Positions 18,146 through 27,811 are shown, numbered from the stretch's first letter. The stretch is DNA of 64,000 nucleotides from Methylomarinum sp965277025 (GCA_965277025.1 OZ255706.1:2294001-2358000); one strand, 5' to 3'. Made by a program: numbers and translations. The notes: generated by a model from the letters alone, not told the origin.

Positions 18146-19759
18146 TTATGGGTTATAAAACTCCCCGTCTTTCCTTAAATAAAACCACCAGTTGACCATG
18201 ATGCAAATGACATAAAAGGCGGCGAAACCCATCAATGCGACTTCAGGGGTCGTTGCTTTGATCTGCTCACCCAACACTTTGGGAATATAAAAAGCGCCAT
18301 TGGCCGCCACTGCGGACGTCCAGCCCAAAACCGGGCCGATTTGCTCTTTCGGAAAAACCATGGCGATGGTTCTGAAAGTCGATCCATTGCCGATTCCGGT
18401 TGCGGTAAACAATAGCAAAAACAACAGAAAGAAAGGGACAAAATAATCCTGCGGCGTCGCGGAAGCATAGGCGGCTTTCATGTAATACGCCACGCCGGCC
18501 GCACTGAATACCATAACGATTGAGCAAATATGCGTCACCCAGGCGCCGCCAAACTTATCGGCAATCCAGCCACCAACAGGACGAATCAACGCGCCAATAA
18601 ATGGCCCCATCCAGGCATACATCAGTGCGCTTGGGCCATCATTGTTTATCGTGTCGTGCGTCATCACGCCATCGACCATAATATGTTGATAACCAAAAAT
18701 CACCTTGATAGCCAATGGAAAACAGGAGGCATAACCAATAAATGAACCGAAGGTCATGGTGTAAATGGTACTCATCACCCAAGTATGTTTGTTGTCAAAA
18801 ATCTGATACTGCCTGCCCAGACTTTCACCAATCTGTCCCGGTAGAATCTTCAGCAATGAAACGGTCAGGGCAATGACGATCACCAGTGCGATTTCTTTTG
18901 GCACCTGAAAGCCTGAACCATTCACATTGGCCGGTAAAATCAACCACAAACCAAAAATGGCGGCAATGAAACCGATCAGCAACATACCACTCATCAGACC
19001 AAAGCTGGTGATTGGATGAATATGTTTAGGAGAAACTTCTTCGGTACGGATGTTATGCATACCGAACCAGGTAAAAAAAGCCAGTGGAATCAAAAACACC
19101 AGCCAGATAAAACCGGCATTTTGAATATAGGTCGGTGTTCCGGCGGGAATCTTGCCAACCAGGGTGCCAGATGGCGACTGCAGAATCATTGGGTCGCCAC
19201 CCAGGGCGCCAAAGATACCTACGGTCATCACCAGAGGAATCAACACTTGCATGGTAGTGACGCCAAAATTACCGAGACCGGCATTCAAGCCCAGCGCCAA
19301 CCCTTGTACTTTTTTTGGAAAGAAAAAGCTGATATTGGACATAGATGAGGCGAAATTACCGCCCCCGATACCTGATAGCAGCGCTAAAACCTGAAAAACC
19401 CAGAATGGCGTGTCTTTATCTTGTAGTGCAATACCGGTGCCTAATGCCGGAATAATCAACAGTGTCGTGGTAAAAAAGATGGTATTGCGGCCACCACACA
19501 GCCGAATAAAAAAACTACTGGGGATACGCAATGTCGCACCCGTCAGACCGGCAATAGCCATCAGCGTGAATAATTCCGATTTTTCATAAGGAAAGCCCAG
19601 GTTCAACATTTGTACCGTGATAATGCCCCAGTACAACCAGATAGCAAATCCACAGAGCAGACTGGGAATTGATATCCATAAATTCTGTTTAGCGATAAAT
19701 TTCCCTTCCTCTTCCCAGAAGTCCTCATCCTCAACTTCCCATTTATGTATTTCGCTCAT
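18146..19759 (-). CDS. narK: Nitrate/nitrite transporter, MFS family
   Basis: 537 residues with twelve predicted membrane segments. NarK/NNP signatures are visible: GIGGGNFASSMSNISFFFPK and GLALGLNAGLGNFGVTTMQ in the first half, and GIGNGSTFRTIAMVFPKE with GPVLGWTSAVAANGAF in the second. It imports nitrate and/or exports nitrite for NarG in the cytoplasm. It is longer than E. coli NarK because of an extended N-terminus (EIHKWEVEDEDFWEEEGKFI) and larger loops. It precedes narGHJI on the same strand. I could not identify convincing FNR or NarL sites upstream by eye. Confidence 0.94.
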   Translation of the reverse strand: MSEIHKWEVEDEDFWEEEGKFIAKQNLWISIPSLLCGFAIWLYWGIITVQMLNLGFPYEKSELFTLMAIAGLTGATLRIPSSFFIRLCGGRNTIFFTTTLLIIPALGTGIALQDKDTPFWVFQVLALLSGIGGGNFASSMSNISFFFPKKVQGLALGLNAGLGNFGVTTMQVLIPLVMTVGIFGALGGDPMILQSPSGTLVGKIPAGTPTYIQNAGFIWLVFLIPLAFFTWFGMHNIRTEEVSPKHIHPITSFGLMSGMLLIGFIAAIFGLWLILPANVNGSGFQVPKEIALVIVIALTVSLLKILPGQIGESLGRQYQIFDNKHTWVMSTIYTMTFGSFIGYASCFPLAIKVIFGYQHIMVDGVMTHDTINNDGPSALMYAWMGPFIGALIRPVGGWIADKFGGAWVTHICSIVMVFSAAGVAYYMKAAYASATPQDYFVPFFLLFLLLFTATGIGNGSTFRTIAMVFPKEQIGPVLGWTSAVAANGAFYIPKVLGEQIKATTPEVALMGFAAFYVICIMVNWWFYLRKDGEFYNP

Positions 19760-20072
19760 TGCTTTCTCACTTTTTAGTCAATAACTAAAAGAAATTCATC
19801 TTGGAACTAGATAAATTTTTATTTATAAAACGGCCATATAATAGAACTTCTAAGGATAAAATTCAGCTTATATATCAATGGCGACTGGTTAATTCCATAC
19901 CGCTTTAATCAAGAAATACGCTTAACAATTTGCTTTTAAACCAAAAGGTACCCCCGCCCGACTATTTCTGTTTTTTAAAAAATGATTTCCAAAGACGCAA
20001 CTACTAACGGACTTTTGGAACTACACGCTATAATCAACCAGACATCCAAGACATTTATCAAAAAGTGTACCC
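19760..20072. other. Divergent intergenic region narK/ppdK
   Basis: 313 bp between the starts of narK (minus strand) and ppdK (plus strand). It is AT-rich and must hold promoters for both directions. I see no hairpin, small gene or clear regulator site. A TACCCCC near 19950 resembles half a NarL heptamer, which is too little to call. Confidence 0.5.
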
Positions 20073-22820
20073 ATGCAAAAAAAATATTGTTATTCCTTTC
20101 AGGAAGGTGATGGTAAAAACAAGGCCCTTCTAGGAGGCAAAGGCGCTAATCTTTGTGAGATGACAAAATTGGGCCTGACTGTTCCTCCAGGCTTTGTCAT
20201 TACCACCGAAACCTGTTTGCAATATTTGGAAAATAACGAATTACCACCTGGGTTGATGGATGAAGTCCGAGAGCATATTCACGCAATCGAGCAACAGACC
20301 AGCAAGCAATTTGGTGGGCTGACAGATCCCTTACTGGTATCGGTACGATCTGGCTCGGCTATCTCCATGCCGGGCATGATGGATACGATACTGAATCTTG
20401 GTCTTAACAAACAAACCTTGAATGGCCTGATTGAATTGACCAATGATCCCCGCTTTGCCTACGATGCCTATCGGCGTTTTATCCAGTTATTCGGCAAAGT
20501 GGTATTAGGCATCGACGATGAGAAATTCGATACACATTTTAACGCGGTTAAACGCAAAGCCGGCATTAACCTGGATGTAGCATTAAATGCTGACCATTTA
20601 CTCGAAATAAGTGAACTGTTTTTACAGGTTATCCTGGATGAAACGGGCAAGCCTTTCCCCGAAGACGTTTACGAACAATTACAACTTTCTATCCAGGCCG
20701 TTTTCCAATCGTGGATGGGTAAACGCGCCATCGATTACCGCAAGGAATTCCATATCACCCCGGACATAGCCAATGGCACAGCCGTCAATATTGTCACCAT
20801 GGTGTTTGGCAATATGGGTAATGATTGCGCCACCGGCGTCGGTTTTACCCGCAACCCCGCCACAGGCGAGAATGAAATGTATGGTGAATATCTGGTCAAT
20901 GCCCAAGGTGAAGATGTCGTAGCCGGCATACGGACGCCAAAACCTGTTCAGGAAATGGCGGAAGAAATGCCGGAAATGTACCGGCAATTACAAGAGTTGC
21001 GCAAAAAGTTAGAAAATCATTACAAAGAAGTCCAGGATTTTGAATATACCATCGAGCGTGGTGTTTTATATTGTTTGCAAACCCGTAACGGTAAAATGAA
21101 TGCTGCCGCTATGGTAAAAACGTCGGTGGATATGGTTAAAGAAGGGTTAATTAGCAAAGAACAGGCATTGCTGAGAATTGCCCCTGAATTACTGGAACAA
21201 TTACTGCATCCTCACCTGGCCCCGGATCATAACACACCTCCTCTGGCACAAGGACTCCCCGCTTCCCCAGGAGCCGCCAGTGGTCATTGTGTTTTTGACG
21301 CCGAAACCGCGGTGCGTTTGAACCAGGCTGGTGAAGCGGTCATTCTGGTTAGAGAAGAAACCAAGCCGGAAGATATCCATGGCTTTTTTGCCGCTGAAGG
21401 TGTTCTCACCAGTCGAGGCGGCAAAACTTCGCATGCAGCCGTTGTTGCCAGAGGCATGGGTAAAGCCTGTGTTGCCGGCGCAGAAGATATCAAGGTGGAT
21501 GTCAAAGCGAGACTGGCGATAGTCGGTGATGTACATATCCGCGAAGGAGATGTCATCACTATCGATGGCAGTACAGGCAATATTTATTTAGGCGCCATTC
21601 CAACTATTGAACCTGAATTTTCTGAAGACTTGCACACCTTGCTGAATTGGGCCGATGAAATCGCAGAAATCCGCGTACACGCCAATGCCAACACGCCTGA
21701 AGGCGCGCAACTGGCAGCTCGTTATGGCGCCAAGGGCATTGGTTTATGCCGGACTGAGCGTATGTTTAACGCCAAGGATCGTCTACCCTTGGTTATTGAT
21801 ATGATTATTGCCGACACACTGGAACAGCGGGAAATGGCCTTGGCCAGACTGTTTCCTATCCAGCGGGATGATTTCCGGCAATTGTTTGAAGCCATGTCGC
21901 CTCACCCGGTTACAGTGCGTTTACTAGACCCACCGATGCACGAATTTCTTCCCAACGAACAACAATTACTTGAAGAAATCGATGCACTGAAACATTATGC
22001 AACGATCCTCGAAGGGCAAAAAGTCACCCTGGAAACACTGGGCTATCAGAATGGTTTACCCACACCATTCGACCAAATCACAGAAGAGGTAATTAATGAG
22101 GCGATTCATAAAAAGGAAATCATGCTGAAAAAGGTACGGGTGTTGATTGAAGTCAACCCGATGCTGGGGCATCGGGGTGTCCGCCTGGGCATGAGCTATC
22201 CTGAAATATATGAAATGCAGATTCGCTCCATTCTGGAAGCTGCAGCCTTATGTCAAAAAGCCAGGATTCCGGTACAACCTGAAATCATGGTCCCTCAAGT
22301 CATCACTTCGCAAGAATTGAAAAAGGTCAAACAGATTGTCGAACAAGTCAAACAAGAAGTAGAAGAACACCATCGTATCGAACTGGATTTCAAATTTGGC
22401 TCGATGGTAGAAACCGTTCGTGCCTGTACCCGTGCAGGGGATTTGGCTAAATACAGTGAATTCTTCTCGTTTGGCACCAATGACTTGACCCAGGCCACTT
22501 TCTCGTTTTCGCGTGAAGATGCAGAAAACAAATTTTTGCCGCTTTATAACGAGCAAGGTATTTTACAAGACAACCCGTTCGAAATTCTGGATGTCAAAGG
22601 CGTTGGCCAACTGATGAAAATGACTTCGGAACTGGCCCATCAAACTCGTCCGGATATCAAAATCGGCATTTGCGGCGAACAAGGTGGTCATCCTGAATCT
22701 ATTCGATTCTGTCACCATATCAAACTGAATTATGTATCCTGTTCCGCCCCGCGCATACCTGTTGCCCGGCTTGCGGCGGCTCATGCCAAATTATTGGAAA
22801 AGGAATATAAAGTTAATTAA
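20073..22820 (+). CDS. ppdK: Pyruvate, phosphate dikinase
   Basis: 915 residues, full length. It interconverts pyruvate, ATP and phosphate with PEP, AMP and PPi. The N-terminal ATP-grasp domain begins GKNKALLGGKGANLCEMTKL and includes SVRSGSAISMPGMMDTILNL. The swivelling His domain has the phosphorylated His in GGKTSHAAVVARGMGKACVA. The C-terminal PEP/pyruvate TIM barrel ends with the catalytic Cys in GICGEQGGHPES. It probably stands alone, with a hairpin 14 bases after the stop. In many methanotrophs this enzyme serves PEP regeneration or PPi-linked glycolysis, but that role here is inference. Confidence 0.96.
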   Translation: MQKKYCYSFQEGDGKNKALLGGKGANLCEMTKLGLTVPPGFVITTETCLQYLENNELPPGLMDEVREHIHAIEQQTSKQFGGLTDPLLVSVRSGSAISMPGMMDTILNLGLNKQTLNGLIELTNDPRFAYDAYRRFIQLFGKVVLGIDDEKFDTHFNAVKRKAGINLDVALNADHLLEISELFLQVILDETGKPFPEDVYEQLQLSIQAVFQSWMGKRAIDYRKEFHITPDIANGTAVNIVTMVFGNMGNDCATGVGFTRNPATGENEMYGEYLVNAQGEDVVAGIRTPKPVQEMAEEMPEMYRQLQELRKKLENHYKEVQDFEYTIERGVLYCLQTRNGKMNAAAMVKTSVDMVKEGLISKEQALLRIAPELLEQLLHPHLAPDHNTPPLAQGLPASPGAASGHCVFDAETAVRLNQAGEAVILVREETKPEDIHGFFAAEGVLTSRGGKTSHAAVVARGMGKACVAGAEDIKVDVKARLAIVGDVHIREGDVITIDGSTGNIYLGAIPTIEPEFSEDLHTLLNWADEIAEIRVHANANTPEGAQLAARYGAKGIGLCRTERMFNAKDRLPLVIDMIIADTLEQREMALARLFPIQRDDFRQLFEAMSPHPVTVRLLDPPMHEFLPNEQQLLEEIDALKHYATILEGQKVTLETLGYQNGLPTPFDQITEEVINEAIHKKEIMLKKVRVLIEVNPMLGHRGVRLGMSYPEIYEMQIRSILEAAALCQKARIPVQPEIMVPQVITSQELKKVKQIVEQVKQEVEEHHRIELDFKFGSMVETVRACTRAGDLAKYSEFFSFGTNDLTQATFSFSREDAENKFLPLYNEQGILQDNPFEILDVKGVGQLMKMTSELAHQTRPDIKIGICGEQGGHPESIRFCHHIKLNYVSCSAPRIPVARLAAAHAKLLEKEYKVN

Positions 22821-22833
22821 CTTATCATTTGAT

Positions 22834-22867
22834 TTGGCCGCAAACAGTATTAACTTTTTGCGGCCAA
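22834..22867. terminator. Hairpin terminator after ppdK
   Basis: TTGGCCGCAAA pairs with TTTTGCGGCCAA around a loop of about ten bases. It sits between ppdK and the convergent secretin gene and is followed by a modest T-rich stretch on the plus strand. Confidence 0.65.
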
Positions 22868-22927
22868 TTTCTGCATGTGTATTCATTATCCACTGTCATC
22901 CATGACAAACCTGGTCAAACTGCAATT

Positions 22928-24322
22928 TCATCGCAAGCGTAATTCAGGTTGTTTTTTATAGAACTCATCCTTGTTTGTGAAGTAATGGTCGATTTGTTCT
23001 GCGTTTTCCCGGTTAAACTGATCGAATTCGTCAACCCGGACAGCATCTTGTGTGATTAAATGCAGTTTAGTAGGCCGAATAATTTGGGGTTTGATCATGA
23101 CTACCGTCTCAGTTCGCTGGCTCCCTTCTGATTCTGTAGAAAACAGATACCCCAGCAGTGGAATATCTTCCAATACAGGAACGCCTTGATGATCATTGGT
23201 TACAACATTATTGATCAACCCACCAATAAACACTGTCATGCCATCTTCAACCAATAGCCGGGTAGTTACTTCGGTGGTGGTCTGATCGGGAATTCCCGTG
23301 TCCTTATTCACAGTCCCCGCACTGATTTCCGGATGAACTTCCATCATCACCCGCCCATGCCGATCAATATGTGGCTTGACCCTAAGAATAACACCGGATT
23401 CCAAAAACTGGATACTCTCTGTGGAAACACCAACATTCACCGTTGTCAGTTTGTAGCCTTTACGATCACCAATCACCACTTCCGCTTCCTGATGTTCTAA
23501 GACCAGTAATCTGGGTGTTGCCAAACTTCTTACTTTACCTTTCTGGCTCAGCAGATTGAGCTGTGCCTCTATATTGTTATTCACATAATTGAAAAATAGC
23601 CCCGGTGGCCCTGCTGCTGCACCAATTGCTAAATCTGTTGCCTGTTTACCGAGATTTTCGACACCGAAATTTCCTTTTCCACCTTTAGCCGCAAATGTTT
23701 TGGTCCAATCAATGCCAAATTTCAAATTATCATCCAGCGCAATCTGCAATATCTGCGCTTCAATCAAGATCTGCGCTGGGAGTTGATCCAGCTGATCAAT
23801 CAATAATTCAATTTTGCGTAAAAATCCTGGTAAATCCCCGACAACCAGAATGTTTCTGTTTGCCAGAATATCCACCTTGCCATATTGCGACAAATGGTTT
23901 TGTAGAATTTTGGCCACTTTGTTCGTATCTGAATACTGTATCTTATACGTTCTAACCCGTTTCAAACCACTTGGTATGATTTTACCAACATCGCTACGTT
24001 TGTTAATCAGATAGCCATGCCGGGTACGTTCAACCGCCAACCCAGCCGCTTCGGCAATTGCATATATCGCATCACGCACGGAAATATTATATAAATTGAC
24101 TGAAACCCGTCCTTTAACACCCTTCGCCAAGAGGATATTAAGATGATTCTGACGCGATAACATTTCGAATAATTCACTAATATCCGCTTGTTTGACCGAT
24201 ATAGAAATCGGGTAAGAACGACTGTTTTTGGCTGTTACCAAGACAGGCTGAAACAACCCAATGACAACCATTATGAACAAGCTTAATTTTCTTAATCTTA
24301 ATGTCGATTTCATTTTAATCAT
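22928..24322 (-). CDS. mshL: MSHA-type pilus secretin
   Basis: 464 residues with a signal peptide (FIMVVIGLFQPVLVTA). An STN-like domain follows (ISVKQADISELFEMLSRQNH), then one N1-like secretin repeat (YKIQYSDTNKVAKILQNHL), then the secretin core with VRSLATPRLLVLEHQEAEV, GVILRVKPHID and VFIGGLI, ending VPVLEDIPLLGYLFSTE. It forms the outer-membrane channel of a type IV pilus or MSHA-like machine. It overlaps the upstream small gene by 8 bases. The rest of an msh cluster is absent: downstream lies ppdK, converging on it, and upstream IS remnants. This may be a non-functional leftover block, although this gene itself looks intact. Confidence 0.85.
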   Translation of the reverse strand: MIKMKSTLRLRKLSLFIMVVIGLFQPVLVTAKNSRSYPISISVKQADISELFEMLSRQNHLNILLAKGVKGRVSVNLYNISVRDAIYAIAEAAGLAVERTRHGYLINKRSDVGKIIPSGLKRVRTYKIQYSDTNKVAKILQNHLSQYGKVDILANRNILVVGDLPGFLRKIELLIDQLDQLPAQILIEAQILQIALDDNLKFGIDWTKTFAAKGGKGNFGVENLGKQATDLAIGAAAGPPGLFFNYVNNNIEAQLNLLSQKGKVRSLATPRLLVLEHQEAEVVIGDRKGYKLTTVNVGVSTESIQFLESGVILRVKPHIDRHGRVMMEVHPEISAGTVNKDTGIPDQTTTEVTTRLLVEDGMTVFIGGLINNVVTNDHQGVPVLEDIPLLGYLFSTESEGSQRTETVVMIKPQIIRPTKLHLITQDAVRVDEFDQFNRENAEQIDHYFTNKDEFYKKQPELRLR

Positions 24323-24668
24323 CCAGTCTTAAGCGAATTTTGTTGCCATCTTTTTCAAATAGTGCATCTTGTTCGCCGACTTCCAGTAGACGATAGCCCT
24401 CCAGCTGTTGACCAATTTTTATCACTCGACCACCTACTATCGCTATCGAATTAGAACCCGCTCGCAAAGTCGATGTTAAAACTGGCAGCCACGGTTTTTC
24501 CGACTCAGGCAAGGTATTTTCGGAATGTGTTTTTTTCAGCCTAAGCTTTTTTAATACAGGCTGAGCGAAAGGATCATGCCTTGGCATGGGCACCCTCTCA
24601 TCTGCGATTGCGACCAATGCCATAATCATTCCCAAGCAATAGATTATCAATAACCTTTGTGTAATCAT
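24315..24668 (-). CDS. mshK: MshK/PilP-like periplasmic pilus protein
   Basis: 117 residues with a signal peptide and a small beta-rich domain: SNSIAIVGGRVIKIGQQLEG, then LEVGEQDALFEKDGNKIRLR. This resembles the GspC/PilP/MshK homology region that docks on a secretin. The MPRHDPFAQP motif just before it is also typical of pilus and type II secretion partners. The start overlaps the previous gene's stop (ATGA) and the end overlaps mshL, so the three are one operon. The symbol is based on position plus fold. Confidence 0.7.
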   Translation of the reverse strand: MITQRLLIIYCLGMIMALVAIADERVPMPRHDPFAQPVLKKLRLKKTHSENTLPESEKPWLPVLTSTLRAGSNSIAIVGGRVIKIGQQLEGYRLLEVGEQDALFEKDGNKIRLRLDD

Positions 24669-25147
24669 GGTTCCAGATACCGATACGAGGCAATCACCAA
24701 GCTCATTTTGCGCTGTTTTGTAGCCGGATTTACTTGAATATCAAAATGTTTAATGACGATAGGCCCTAATTCCTTCTCTAATTGATAAAGCCATTGAAAC
24801 AAGCTGAAATAATTTCCTTCCAATTCCACATTGAACAGTAGTTCGCGGAAATTAAATATCTTACTGGCTTGTCCTGGTTCTACACTCAGCAGTTCCACAT
24901 CGTGCTGAGCCGCAATGTTATCGAGTTGTCCAATAACAAAAGCAACCATTTGATTATCGGCTAGTTTCGGTGCAGCACCATTCAACTGTTTATCCAGATC
25001 ATTTACGGTATTTTGTAGCATTTTAATTTGTTTATGCAGTGGCCTTTTTATTTTGATTTCCCGCTGTAAAGACGTTACCGTTTGTCTGGATTTTTTTAAT
25101 TCTCGCAACGGCTGTTTCAACACATATAAAAACCCGGCTAATAGCAT
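24665..25147 (-). pseudogene. mshJ: MshJ/PilO-like pilus assembly protein, N-terminus lost
   Basis: From a membrane segment (MLLAGFLYVL) through a coiled coil (LKKSRQTVTSLQREIKIKRP) to a PilO-type alpha/beta domain (FNVELEGNYFSLFQWLYQLE, then KHFDIQVNPATKQRKMSLVI). PilO-like proteins have a cytoplasmic head and a full membrane helix before this. Here sequence beyond about 25150 is instead the tail of a Tn5-like transposase, so the gene is truncated at its 5' end. An ATG at 25145-25147 directly after AAGGAG could still start a shortened product, though the spacing is too tight to be good. Confidence 0.7.
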
Positions 25148-25149
25148 CT

Positions 25150-25400
25150 CCTTACACACAACTATCAACTCAAGCCTTCCAGTTTGCGAGCCATTTGAAT
25201 ACCAAAGACACAGTCTTGAATTCTCTGAAAGCCAATCCAAATACTTTTAGCACCCGGATCACCATCTGATTTTCGCCCTAAAAACCCGCCTAATGTAGCC
25301 AGGTTTCTAAGCACTGTATTCAGTGTCGGTGTGTCTTTGGGTACCGTCTTTTCCTGCAAAACATACGATGATTTCCACTCTAACGATCATCGCAAGAATT
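25150..25400 (-). pseudogene. Remnant of an IS4/Tn5-like transposase C-terminus
   Basis: About 65 codons read VPKDTPTLNTVLRNLATLGG, then FLGRKSDGDPGAKSIWIGFQ and RIQDC, ending at a TGA at 25165. This is the standard end of Tn5-related transposases (PTLNEVVRLIARLGGF, GDGEPGAKTIW). The rest of the gene is missing. The fragment sits between the broken PilO-like gene and the IS110 element, so this spot has taken at least two insertions. Confidence 0.8.
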
Positions 25401-25419
25401 GCCACCCCGCATGATGAAA

Positions 25420-25641
25420 TGTTGTAGAGTTCCTTGTGGAAGATGGCGGTTAAAGACTGCGCTTTACTTTGGAGCCTTAGAGCCCGACTGCTAACGTAGC
25501 CTGCCATGGATGACTCGAACCCCGGATTGCTTCTTTAAGAGCGAATGTTAAAAGGGCCGTTGACGATTTACATCGCCCTCAGGCAGATCATCCAGGCAAC
25601 CGCCACCTTCCAGGCTCAATCATAGAGTAAAGGAGGAAGAA
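25420..25641 (+). ncRNA. Candidate bridge RNA region of the IS110 element
   Basis: About 220 bp of non-coding sequence precede the transposase. In IS110-group elements the bridge (seek) RNA that guides target and donor choice is encoded here. The stretch has short complementary pieces (for example GGCGGTT near 25447 with AACCGCC near 25600), compatible with a folded RNA. Neither element end nor the loops that would pair with the flanks can be fixed by eye. Confidence 0.4.
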
Positions 25642-26862
25642 ATGGAACTCACTGCAATACACAAGCGAGTCATCGGGTTGGATGTTCACCAAAAGCAGAT
25701 TACCGCCTGCGCCATGGTTGAACAGGCCGATGGTGGTATTCAGACAGAGCATCGGCAGTTTGGCGCATTCAAACGTGATCGACGTGCATTAGCCGATTGG
25801 GTGCAGTCTGTCGCACCGGATGAGGTGGTGATGGAAAGCACCGGCATCTACTGGAAAAGCCCATATGCAGCTTTGGAACATGTGGGTATTTACGCCAGGG
25901 TCGTCAATGCCCGGCATGTGAAGAATGTGCCGGGACGCAAGACGGACATCGGCGACGCGCAATGGCTGGCGATGCTTTCCCGTGCCGGACTGCTGCGCGG
26001 TTCATTCGTGCCACCGGAAAAGATGCGGCAGTTACGCCTGATTTCACGTCAACGACAGAAGTTGGTGTCGATGCTGTCTGCTGAGAAGAACAGACTGCAC
26101 AAGGTATTAACCGACGGCGGCATCCGGCTTGGCGTGGTGGTCAGCGATGTACATGGGCAATCCGCGCGCGCCATGGTTAACGCGCTGATTGAAGGACAGC
26201 CTGCGCATGATGTGTTGAAGCTGGCCAGCAATCGTCTCAAAGCGCCGCGCGCCGATATACTGGAGGCGCTGCAAGGTGAGTTGAGCGAGCACCATCGCTT
26301 CGTACTGAATGAACTGATGCAGCATATTCAGGATTTGGAAGCACGCATAGCCAGATTCGATGCACAACTGCTGGCCGGACTGGAGAAGGAGAAAACGGTT
26401 TTGCAATTGCTCCAGACTATTCCCGGTGTTGATTTGATTGGAGCAGCCATGCTACTTGTTGAGATCGGAACGGATATGACTGTCTTTGGCAGTGCGGATC
26501 GGCTGGCGTCATGGGTGGGCATATGCCCCGGCAACAACGAGTCTGCCGGCAAACGCAAATCAGGACGAACGCGAAAAGGAAACCCATATGTGCGTCGCCT
26601 GCTTTGCGAATGCGCCCATGCCGCCAGCCGAACCCGATCGGTTTTCCAGGCAAAATATACATCACTGGCGATTAGGCGAGGTCACCAACGCGCCATCATT
26701 GCGCTGGCTCACAAACTTTTGCGGACATGTTACTTCATGATTAGTCGCGGCGAGTATTTCCGGGATTCGACCATCGACTACGAAGAAATGGCTGTCAAAC
26801 GCAATGCACCACGCTGGATCAGAGCGCTGATAAAATTCGGTTATATAACACAACCGGGTTAA
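25642..26862 (+). CDS. IS110-family transposase (DEDD recombinase)
   Basis: 406 residues, apparently intact. The N-terminal RuvC-like DEDD domain shows GLDVHQKQITACAM (D), VVMESTGIYWKSPY (E), and the DIGDAQWLA motif (D and D). The C-terminal transposase_20 domain has LLQTIPGVDLIGAAMLLVEI, the glycines of SAGKRKSGRTRKGNPYVRRL, and the serine region typical of the family. It starts after AAAGGAGGAAG, an excellent ribosome binding site. Right-end sequence runs into the integrase stump at about 26940. No target duplication is expected for this family. Confidence 0.92.
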   Translation: MELTAIHKRVIGLDVHQKQITACAMVEQADGGIQTEHRQFGAFKRDRRALADWVQSVAPDEVVMESTGIYWKSPYAALEHVGIYARVVNARHVKNVPGRKTDIGDAQWLAMLSRAGLLRGSFVPPEKMRQLRLISRQRQKLVSMLSAEKNRLHKVLTDGGIRLGVVVSDVHGQSARAMVNALIEGQPAHDVLKLASNRLKAPRADILEALQGELSEHHRFVLNELMQHIQDLEARIARFDAQLLAGLEKEKTVLQLLQTIPGVDLIGAAMLLVEIGTDMTVFGSADRLASWVGICPGNNESAGKRKSGRTRKGNPYVRRLLCECAHAASRTRSVFQAKYTSLAIRRGHQRAIIALAHKLLRTCYFMISRGEYFRDSTIDYEEMAVKRNAPRWIRALIKFGYITQPG

Positions 26863-26939
26863 GCCAGCTTACTTCATTGAATATGGATAAGCAGCCTTTT
26901 CACGGCTGAGAACTCCTTGCGCATTCGATATGGATCATT

Positions 26940-27209
26940 TCATGTTAAGTACAAATCCTTAAGCGACCGATCGCGGCTTCTTTCTTTAAGAAATAATTCC
27001 AGCTCAGCGCCCGAAACCTCATCCAGCCGTTTATTACGTCCACGCAAAAAAGCCTGAAACGACTTCAAATGCCGCACATACCAAGGCCGCAAAGGCTGAG
27101 CAATATTTCTGTCTAGCAAAGCATCAAGATAAACATCCCAGCCCGACCTTGCTTTTTTTGGATTGTTTTTTTTTAAAGCATTATTGTTACTATATCGAGA
27201 ATCGTTCAT
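26940..27209 (-). pseudogene. intI: Integron integrase, N-terminal stump
   Basis: 89 codons matching the N-terminal core-binding domain of integron-type tyrosine recombinases: WDVYLDALLDRNI, then PWYVRHLKSFQAFLRGRNKR and ELELFLKERSRDRSLKDL. It then stops. A full IntI is about 320-340 residues, so the catalytic R-H-R-Y domain is entirely gone. The gene points away from the cassettes, as integron integrases do. Loss of the 3' part coincides with the end of the IS110 element, which probably removed it. The cassette array should now be fixed unless an integrase acts from elsewhere. Confidence 0.8.
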
Positions 27210-27284
27210 AGAAACATCATAATGGACTAGGCAGATTCAGTCTAGCGCACTATTATTATATTCGGTATAGTTAACTGTTATGTG
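27210..27284 (+). other. Presumed attI site and leader
   Basis: About 75 bp between the integrase start and the first cassette gene. It ends with AACTGTTATGTG just before the first cassette gene. GTTATGT is close to the crossover motif GTTRRRY and nearly the same as the crossover at attC1 (GTTATAT). The integron promoter would lie here or within intI. Assignment is by position plus motif. Confidence 0.55.
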
Positions 27285-27294
27285 AGAAATAAAA

Positions 27295-27699
27295 ATGGAT
27301 ACTGAAATAGTAGTAATTTCATCTCTTCTCTCCGGGCTAATTGGGGTTGGCGTATCAACTTGGTTTTTTGTCCGACACGAACGGCGTAAACAAAAATTCG
27401 AAGTTTTACGTAAAATTGTCGGGACTAGGTTTGCGCTTACGCAAAAAACCAATCCAGCGTCAAAAGCAGAATTTTTCAGCGCATTGAATGAAGTCGTTAT
27501 CCTTTTTCACAAAGATAAAGATGTAATAACAGCGCTACATACCTTGCATAGAGAGCTTAAAGTACCAAACCGATTGGATGATAATCTTGTTACGTTATTT
27601 AAGGCCATGTGCGCTAACTTGAATATCAAAAACGGCGGTCTCAATGATGAATTCTTTTTACGACCATTTACTCCAGGTGATGGCATTGAAATCACATAA
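27295..27699 (+). CDS. Cassette 1: small membrane-anchored protein, DUF6680-like
   Basis: 134 residues. One N-terminal membrane helix (SSLLSGLIGVGVSTWFF) is followed by a basic HERRKQKFEVLRKIVGTRF and a soluble helical part with ALNEVVILFHKDKDVITALH. The layout resembles the DUF6680 family, often found in mobile regions. Function is unknown. Its stop codon falls inside the left arm of attC1, the normal cassette layout. Codon use is AT-richer than the flanking housekeeping genes. Confidence 0.65.
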   Translation: MDTEIVVISSLLSGLIGVGVSTWFFVRHERRKQKFEVLRKIVGTRFALTQKTNPASKAEFFSALNEVVILFHKDKDVITALHTLHRELKVPNRLDDNLVTLFKAMCANLNIKNGGLNDEFFLRPFTPGDGIEIT

Positions 27700-27795
27700 C
27701 CAGGGCATCCATCGGACAGCGAAACCCGTCACTTCTTTTGCAAAACCCCGCAAAAGAAGCGCCAGGTTCCGCTTCCGATGATGCCAACGTTATAT
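27695..27795 (+). repeat. attC site 1
   Basis: The arms ATAACCAGGGCATCCATCGG and the complement of the right arm, ATAACGTTGGCATCATCGG, pair with a central mismatch and one extra base, as required for single-strand recombination. A perfect inner stem CTTCTTTTGC/GCAAAAGAAG forms the variable terminal structure. The crossover is at GTTATAT (27789-27795). Confidence 0.85.
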
Positions 27796-27811
27796 TTAAA
27801 TAGGAAAAAAA

